Shown here piece by piece: positions 57,701 through 64,000 of a stretch of 64,000 bases of DNA. Made by a program: the position numbers and the translations under genes. Numbering within the stretch: the stretch's first letter is position 1; each line of letters opens with the position of its first letter. The notes beneath the pieces were generated by a model. It ran no database searches. It saw only the letters and a list, made by a program, of their open reading frames with translations, and had not been told where the DNA came from. Source of the DNA: Hexactinellida sp. DTS-2022 (lineage: Eukaryota; Porifera; Hexactinellida); NCBI GenBank assembly GCA_028753945.1, contig JAPNXP010000002.1, forward strand, positions 9,672,001 through 9,736,000, written 5' to 3'.

Positions 57701-58309
57701 CAACTCATGCTAGAGACTCGTGCAGAGGTAATCGGGGGAATTTTTCAAAAAATATTTTCCGTGAATATCATAGATTTGTGACTCCTAGTGTAGGTAAAGT
57801 ATAATGTGAAATTGTAATGTGTAGTACTGCTTAAATATCAACCTTAACGCTAACTACGAGTACTATTTTGCTAATGGCTACAAAATCACCAAAAAATTTA
57901 ATTTCGTCTATAGACGCTTGATTTAGCCCCCAAGGATATGCAAAGGTCAAACGTACAATATCTCGACTAATTTGACCTCTATAAGTCGATATTTGGGGTG
58001 CTGAGTGCACTTTTTCAGTGGTTCAGCACATTTAGATGGATTGTTTGCTGTAACTGACATGATATTTGGTGATTTTCGGTGAATATACTTAGCCCATTTG
58101 ATAGTCTGTGGTAAAACACCAAAATTTTCTAAAAAAATCATATAGAAAGAGAAAATTCGCAAAGTTAAGGCACATTATCAATCCTTGGGGTCCTATATAA
58201 CACACCCCCTCTGAATACATTTCTCAGACTCCCGTACACCTAGAATTAAAATTACTAGTGAAAAAGGCTCGCAATACACGACTTCCTCTGCGTCCCTAAT
58301 ACATTTTGT
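57701..58309. other. AT-rich DNA, nothing recognised apart from a weak F start
   Basis: From about 58200, sequence begins to resemble the inverted family F tail (TTCTCAGACTCCCGTACACC, CTAATACATTTTGTGACCCT). Otherwise no gene or repeat. Confidence 0.45.
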
Positions 58310-58720
58310 GACCCTCGGACGCCCTGTTTTTTCAAATGACCATATATGGGCATGGAATGTGCCACATTTTGATGATTCAGCAATTTGTATCTCATAAACT
58401 AGAGAAAGCAGAACTTTGCTCTAATCGATTATTCCCATCAATATATCATGCATATATCATTGGAATAACAAATTGGACTATTTTCCAAATAGTTACCATG
58501 CTAAGAATCCCATGCCCAAATATGGAGGTGTCATGTGACCATCACAAACCATCGATCATGAAAATCAGAGTTGTGCAAGAGCTTAGCTCTTACTTGCTAA
58601 CACTATCAGTAATCGTTTTCGAGGAATATGAACTGCTTCAATTTTCTTCAAACTATTTTCTGTCAGAAGTATTGGAGGTTTGTGCCACTATTGTGTCCTT
58701 CGAATCCCTCTTCTCCACAT
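58310..58720 (-). repeat. Dispersed repeat family F, copy 6
   Basis: Inverse of family F: ACCATATATGGGCATGGAAT, 'GTGCCACATTTTGATGATTC', 'CCCAAATATGGAGGTGTCAT', and CAAGAGCTTAGCTCTTAC. The plus-strand frame of 128 codons across it is not preserved in other copies. Confidence 0.65.
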
Positions 58721-58722
58721 AA

Positions 58723-58769
58723 ATATTTTCTAATACCGTCTGTGGAAAACAGACGGTATTAGAAAATAT
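58723..58769. repeat. Perfect hairpin, 21-bp arms
   Basis: ATATTTTCTAATACCGTCTG plus T is mirrored exactly by ACAGACGGTATTAGAAAATA plus T around a GGAAA loop, just past the F copy. Confidence 0.9.
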
Positions 58770-59132
58770 CTCTGTAATTATTTATCATATCAACTTGAAA
58801 TTTCTGGGAGAAGTAGTTTATATCTATATATCTATATATCGTTCAGAGCGTTTCCATACTTTTTTCTATTTTCGCAAAGTTGTATTGCCACATTTCTCAA
58901 AAATAGGGAAATTCCATCTAAAAATTGACCTAAATTTTTGAATTCCTTATAAATTTATAAATTTCGATAATATTGGGGATTTTAACGTATACCCAATTTG
59001 AATGCATATTGATTTGACTAGTAATGAAGTAAAACAAAGTGTTTCAAGTTATCGTGATTTTCTACTAGAAATATCTATGGCTTATATTACATAGCAACGC
59101 TATATATGTTTTCATTGAATATAGGCAAGTTT

Positions 59133-59300
59133 AAGAATGAAATCAATGATGTTAGTTATTTTTCAAATACTCTATAGTAAGGTAAAGGAACTGATATACT
59201 AATTGAATTGACATCGTTAATAGTTTTGATTTTACCCATTTCTTCACAGTCCTGACTAGTCGTAGGTAGCGTTAACTCCAGGTTTTGACTATATGTGAAT
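59133..59300 (+). repeat. Short dispersed repeat, second copy
   Basis: Matches 4693-4866 in the same direction (GAAATCAATGATGTTAGTTA, 'CTGATATACTAATTGAATTG'). Confidence 0.6.
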
Positions 59301-59639
59301 GATTTGTTGTGTAGGTGCTAACTTAATTGTTTTAACCAAACATATTGGAGTTTTCTTAGAACCTCGCGTATCGGGGCACTCCCTCGTATCGGGGCACTCC
59401 CTCGTATCGGGGCGCTGAGCGCTTGGACGGAGGTGCCCCGATACGCGGGGTTCCACTGTATAGGATTATTGTTTTAGATATGTCACTTATTCCGAAATAC
59501 CACAGCTTTGGCAATATTTTATTAAATATTAGTACTAGACATAATACGTGTTCTCAAATTCTAAAACGTTTCTCTTAATCGTAAATATTTTTAAAATTAG
59601 AACTGGCCCGCTATGTCCGCCTAGTAATGATGAATTAAC

Positions 59640-59906
59640 ATTTTTACACAGAGGCGGTTTCAGTAGTGCCTGGGTCCCCCTTCGAAACTGAAATTGACTG
59701 AAATTTTGCCTGAAATTGACAAAAATTTAATAAACTTCAGCCCAAAGTTTGAATTATAGCTCTTTATAAAGGAAATAGCGTTTAAAAATGTATATAACTG
59801 AAAAGAATATTGGAGGTTACCCCTAGACCCCCTTATAAGTTGCTCGCAACACTCGAATTATTTCTGGTGCCCCCCTTTTCAACATGTCTGGATCCGCTAC
59901 AGTTAC
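59640..59906. mobile_element. Probable hAT-type MITE, C-rich arms
   Basis: CAGAGGCGGTTTCAGTAG and GTGCCTGGGTCCCCCTT at the left face GGTGCCCCCCTTTTC and TGGATCCGCTACAG at the right, an imperfect inverted pair typical of old hAT termini. No clean 8-bp duplication was found. No gene. Confidence 0.5.
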
Positions 59907-60194
59907 AGGTTGCTATAAGGTAGATACCTTATTCATATTAAAGACGATTTAAATTATCAACATATCCATTTATTCATTACTATTTATTGATCAATGATAT
60001 GTTTAGATTTAACTTATTGTTTTTCGAATTAGAATTGCTGAATGCAAATTAAGCGGATTCGTTCTGCTCCTCCATCCCCACAACATAAACAGTCTCTTAG
60101 GATTGTTAAAACGTTTGTTTTGCACCAACCTCCCCATTTAATAAGCTATGTACAAAGAATTACCATCTGAGGAACATGATTCTCATTTTCTTTC

Positions 60195-60494
60195 TTACCA
60201 GCAGCTGACAATTTGTATAATATCGTGAACTCGCAGGACTCTTTAACTACATCTCTCTCAATGTTTAGTTTTAATTCACAAGAAATCCTGTCAACAAATA
60301 ATTTAGACATTGGCCGAAACATACCAAGAAAACGAAGAGGATATAATAGCAACAAATACTCTACACAAACGAGAATTAACAAATCAAGAATTGAGTCAGA
60401 ATTTCGTTTAGCTGAAAATCAGCTTCGTATATTCAAACATGTACATGAAAGACAGGATACTGCTGTTAGATTAGATGAAAAACGCAGAGCGTAG
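60195..60494 (+). other. Unidentified coding-like segment, basic and helical
   Basis: Open from just after a possible splice acceptor (TTCTTTCTTACCAGCAG) to a TAG at 60492-60494, roughly 95 codons. It contains NIPRKRRGYNSNKYSTQTRI then ESEFRLAENQLRIFKHVHER, a basic patch followed by a heptad-like charged helix. Codon use looks more coding-like than flanking DNA. No family recognised. It may be the DNA-binding or tail part of a transposon-associated protein, given the MULE fragment downstream. Confidence 0.35.
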
Positions 60495-60639
60495 AATTAA
60501 ACATGATTACACACAGAGAATTTGGATGCATGTTCAAAAAGCAAATCTAAACACAGCAACAACAATAATAACGAAATCCAGAATTTCGTCCAATAAATAA
60601 TGGCCCTACCCTTTTACCACCCGACACAATTTTACAAAT

Positions 60640-60850
60640 CTTTAATCAGATGGACACACTTGATCTAAATCTGCAAGATTACGAATTAATGAATAAAGTA
60701 TGAAAAAATTATATTTAAATAGGCAATGGATTGACAGATTACCATCTGAAGAACTTTCCATATGGGATCAGGAAATGACAACAAATAATGGACCCGAGAG
60801 TTATCACTGTAGGCTAAAGACTTTAATTAATATCCATAATTTTTGTAATA
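60640..60850 (+). pseudogene. MULE transposase fragment
   Basis: QWIDRLPSEELSIWDQEMTT followed by NNGPESYHCRLKTLINIH parallels the TNNGEESYQRCLKSYLETP segment of the MULE relics at 15585 and 27417, and the family's usual TNN.xE.(Y/W)H...L motif. Upstream, NLQDYELMNKV is separated by a stop at 60699-60701. The fragment lacks catalytic blocks and the RING. Confidence 0.6.
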
Positions 60851-60945
60851 TTAAATTAGTGTTGATCACAACGTATTTCTAAGATTTGCATTTGATTAAT
60901 TAACAGTGGAATAATTATCTTCATTACACCAGGCAAATAGTAGTA

Positions 60946-61200
60946 ATGGCGCATAAATATTTATACTTAGTGCATAACATGCATCCAAAATTCATTTTTA
61001 TATGTTTCATGTTCTCCATACACCAAGTGGAGAAACCTGCCGAACCAATCGGTATAGGTTCCTACGCCCCTGGGGGTAAAAGGTCTTATATCCAAAATTG
61101 TTCAAAATTATTAAAATTGAAATCTCACGTATGCGAAAAAGAGGTATTCATCAAACAACAACGAGATATTTTGACAGATTATAGATTAATGTTGTAAGAA
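60946..61200 (+). other. Unidentified open frame
   Basis: 83 codons open to a TAA at 61195-61197. The second half (KPAEPIGIGSYAPGGKRSYI, then LKLKSHVCEKEVFIKQQ) follows a TTTCATGTTCTCCATACACCAAG-like possible acceptor and looks coding by composition, but no family is recognised. It could continue the MULE-associated relic. Confidence 0.3.
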
Positions 61201-61381
61201 TCTATTATGTAAATCTTAGCTCTCGAAACAGTGCTCAACTTTGAATATTTTAGCGAATTCCATTGTCACTTTTTGTTGCTATGAAAATTCACAACTAGTT
61301 ATTCGTGCTATTCAGTAGAATATCTTATTCGTTACGCAAATATATGGCAAATACTGTAGAATAAGAATAAATGAGCACTTA

Positions 61382-62451
61382 AATAATATGTCTGTGTCAT
61401 GCGGCTCGGAAATATAACGTTGATCCGAAACGAATCCGAGAGTGGCCGGACAACAAGAGAAAGCTAGAGGTAATGATTTCCCACGAAGCAGCCAAACCCT
61501 GCAAGAAGAAAAGTCTAAGTGGTGGAGGTCGGAAGCTTGCCAGCGATACAATGGAGGATATGATCGTCGAGTGGATCGCAGAGATGCGGGGGAAATTACT
61601 ACGTGTGCCAAGGAAAATGTTACAAATGAAGGCCACGGAGCTGTTCAGTAACAATTCAGAAGTGGCGTTAGAGGTAGAATGTGACCGTTTTGAGGCTTCG
61701 AATGGCTGGTTACAAAGATTCTTCATCCAACATCATATCGCATAGAGGAGAAGATCGACATTGGCTCACAAACTACCAGAGTTACTAATCCCTAAGTTGG
61801 AGTAATTTAATCTATACATCTGCTCGATGCGCATCCAGAAAATCACCTACCTGATGATCTTATCGGCATGGACGAGATGGCTGTCTGGCTCGACATGCTA
61901 GATGATTATGCGGTCGACTTTGTGATTGAAGTTATTTTTATCTATAGGAAAACGCCTGGAACCTCATTTAGAATCTTTCAAGGGAGTGAAGTTATTGATG
62001 TAGGCTAATCGGTGATGAACCAGGACCTAAACAAAGTTTGGTTGAACGAAGTCATGGGATCTCTCTCCTTCAGTCATCGTTTCCTCGTATGGGATAGCTT
62101 TCGGTGACATATCAGCGACGCGAACAAGTCTACAATTAAGAAGTTGAGTATTTACATATCAGTCATCCCAGGTGGGTGCACCGGCATCATCCACGCACCT
62201 AACGTAAGTTGGAACGCTACTTTCAAGCAAGGATTATTGAGAAGTGGGATACTTGGATGGCTCTCGCTGAGAAGACATTTACCGTTGGAGGCAACATGCG
62301 CGAACCTTCCAGGCTTGGCCAATTCACCTGGGTTAAGAAAGTATGGTGCAGACTCGATTTTCATCGGAAAAAATCCAAATCTGGCATCAATATTCGTATA
62401 ATCGAAAACTCAACGGTTTTTGAACAAGCTCGAAGGGATCTCAAGGATTAG
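61382..62451 (+). pseudogene. pogo/Tigger-type transposase, decayed
   Basis: The N-terminal DNA-binding part begins AARKYNVDPKRIREWPDNKR and continues SGGGRKLASDTMEDMIVEWI, RVPRKMLQMKATELFSNNSE and FEASNGWLQRFFIQHHIA, the tandem HTH (CENP-B-like) layout of pogo/Tigger. The DDE part shows GMDEMAVWLDMLDDYAVDFV, SVMNQDLNKVWLNEVMGSLS and FLVWDSFR, VIPGGCTGIIHAPNVSWNAT, then KWDTWMALAEKTF and GGNMREPS in a neighbouring frame. Breaks: a TAG at 61743-61745, further in-frame stops (before FNLYIC, before SVMNQ) and a frame change near 62220. The third catalytic Asp, usually APDVSW, is Asn here. No matching termini were located immediately around it. Confidence 0.85.
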
Positions 62452-62807
62452 TGTGGAAAACGATGTGTTCTAATGGAAAACTTAAACTAACCTCAGTAAT
62501 AATATTCCCAAGTGATTTTTCAATATCAGATATCTTTAATTAAAAAATAGATTTTTCCATTATGTCTTTCATGGATCCTTCTACTTTATCCTGAACGTTC
62601 ATTTTGAATGCTTTTACATGTGTAGCTAGAAAATAAACTCAAATTTGGATTTTCCCTGGTATTTACGGAAATTCATTTTTCTTGCAGGAATACGTTGTTA
62701 TTGCATAATTCAATAGATCTTGAGCGTCCAAATCGACTCTGAAATTTTTAACAAAATCTAAACTACACTTTTTTCGTAATTCAGGCCGGTATACACAGGC
62801 CTTAGGG
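62452..62807. other. AT-rich DNA, nothing recognised
   Basis: No coding or repeat structure seen. Confidence 0.45.
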
Positions 62808-62940
62808 AATATTCAACTATTTATAGATATAGTAGTAGTAACAAATTTACTTGTCATTGTGAAATTGATATAAGAAACTTGATAAACATGATCACCATTC
62901 TGGAAAATAAATTACGGAATCGATAATTTCTTAAGGCTAC
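62808..62940 (+). repeat. ~130-bp direct repeat, right copy
   Basis: Partner of 57080-57215. The two bracket the pogo-like element, MULE fragment and Tigger relic. Confidence 0.8.
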
Positions 62941-63348
62941 ACTATACTAATGAAGGGAAATTGAGTTAATTTCGTTTTCCTGTTTGTTTCACACTGGTAG
63001 ATAATCTGGAAAATATTTTTTGAATTCTGAGTAGATTTGAAGTCAGTAGGGCTCGGTGACCCAGGAATTTTCTGTTATATAGCCAATTTCGGACGAAAGT
63101 TTAAATTCCGTCCCACAATGCTCGTCATATAAATTGAGATTCGATTGTTTTTGAATTGTACCCTATAAAGCATACATACATTTCAAATTTCAGGTGTATC
63201 TGACCAATAGTTTTGCTGTAGCGACCTTTATAAGATCCGGGAATGTGATGTACATCATAGAGGTTGACTTTTTCAAATGGGTCAAAAAGTTTGTAGGCTC
63301 GCACTGCCATAATTTGCTTTCAATTTAGTATTTATTCATACAATAGTG
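62941..63348. other. No gene recognised
   Basis: AT-rich. The short minus-strand open frame (63310-63125) has no recognised motif. Confidence 0.45.
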
Positions 63349-63918
63349 TACACTAACCGGCCAAAAGTATTTAAACAGCAAAAAATAGTATTCAGACATT
63401 TAAGGTTATACCAGGAAAATAACATTAGTAGAAACTGCAAAATGGCTATTTACATGAAACGATATGTAAAGTATAATAAAACAGCAAAATTTTCGAATTT
63501 ACATTTTTATGGAGGCGTTAAACTCATTAAATATATAATTAGCTAATTAAATAATTAACTTGGGATCATTAAGATCCAATGTTAATATATTAATTATGAT
63601 AGAAGATTTGAATTCCACATGGTTAAATTACTCTAAGTGCATAATTTCAAAACAATCCGAATATTTTCTACTGTGATACAGCCACAAATCAATTTGTGCC
63701 ACTTATGCCACAAGTGGCACGTGGCATAAACACTTATGCCACTTCGTCGAAATTTTCTAAATTGAATTTAAATCACAATATTTTGAAATGTATATCTATG
63801 ATAAGATATTTATAGTCATTTCAGAGTAGCTTAGATAGCCGTTGATAAGTAACCAGACGAGTATTGTGTGTCCAATATTAAATTCCCTATGTTCAAATAC
63901 TTTTGGCTGGTTAGTGTA
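63349..63918 (+). mobile_element. Family D Tc1/mariner-like MITE, complete copy
   Basis: TA-CACTAACCGGCCAAAAGT at the left and ACTTTTGGCTGGTTAGTG-TA at the right, 570 bp with TA duplication. It provides the uninterrupted reference for the nested D copies. The centre holds GTGCCACTTATGCCAC, AAGTGGCACGTGGCA and CACTTATGCCACTTC, a compact cluster of direct and inverted words. No protein. Confidence 0.92.
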
Positions 63919-64000
63919 TTTGCATTAATACTTAGGGTGTAAACCAAAATTTTCAACATTCCAATGAAAGAATTCCGAGTTATAGTCATTTGAAGTCAGA

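Larger units (their letters stand above)
57277..59460. mobile_element. pogo-like element with CGTATCGGGGCA-repeat ends
   Basis: Left end TA-GAGTGGAACCCCGCGTTTCG and right end CGCGGGGTTCCACTG-TA, an inverted terminus with TA flanks. CGTATCGGGGCA or its complement recurs about five times inside the left end (57300-57415) and four times inside the right end (59365-59455). AGTGGAACCCCGCGTATCGG-type ends belong to the pogo/Tigger style. The interior is a patchwork: GC-rich hAT MITE, F copy 6, a hairpin and a short dispersed repeat. No transposase within. Confidence 0.75.

Noticed and set aside
57482-57703. Pro/Arg-rich 73-codon frame
   Set aside because: GC-rich MITE composition makes stops rare; no motif.
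58336-58722. 128-codon plus-strand frame
   Set aside because: Antisense through family F; not conserved in five other F copies.

Overview
AT-rich, gene-poor animal (metazoan) DNA, almost certainly from an invertebrate. The recognisable coding remains are eukaryotic transposon proteins: a ZMYM-type hAT transposase, a Mutator-like (MULE) transposase with a RING finger, a pogo/Tigger transposase and an integrase-like fossil. They sit among many miniature inverted-repeat elements (MITEs) with clean 8-bp, TA or TTAA target duplications. There is no prokaryotic gene packing, and I could not identify one convincing intact host gene. The species cannot be named from the window. Family letters used below are mine. 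A, B, C, G, H and K are TTAA-flanked MITEs with different termini. D is a Tc1/mariner-like MITE (TA target). F is a dispersed repeat with no defined ends.

Layout. 1-8.4 kb: AT-rich DNA with A, F and other MITEs, ending in a nest in which D (6511-9479) holds A, which holds B; B carries an ~82-bp minisatellite. 8.4-32.0 kb: an ~11.83-kb segment present twice in direct tandem. The copies are indistinguishable by eye apart from one 7-bp indel. Each holds a hAT MITE, a broken integrase-like element, tandem repeats, an F copy and a MULE transposase relic with a C-terminal RING finger, split by a pogo-like MITE. The junction (20209-20290) is a palindrome made of an A-family end. 32.0-39.5 kb: C and H elements side by side, then a 5450-bp hAT element with a perfect 8-bp duplication. 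Its transposase gene lies between two K elements in opposite orientation, and one K holds a fold-back MITE.

39.5-51 kb: F remnants, a short GC-rich coding-like patch, a B element holding a C element, a hAT-type MITE made largely of a TCAGG pentamer array, a broken gene of an unnamed transposon-linked family, and a ~2.3-kb satellite bracketed by ~130-bp inverted repeats. 51-56.3 kb: a ~900-bp palindrome and a broken nest of elements (pogo-like MITE, B, D, G) whose piece order and orientation imply an old inversion. 56.3-64 kb: a pogo-like element with CGTATCGGGGCA repeats at both ends, a GC-rich hAT MITE, F and MULE fragments, a decayed pogo/Tigger transposase and a complete D element.

No cellular pathway is encoded. 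The window is best read as layered transposition history: repeated insertion into earlier insertions, an apparent inversion and a very young (or assembly-made) tandem duplication. All family names rest on motif recognition by eye; no database search or alignment program was run.
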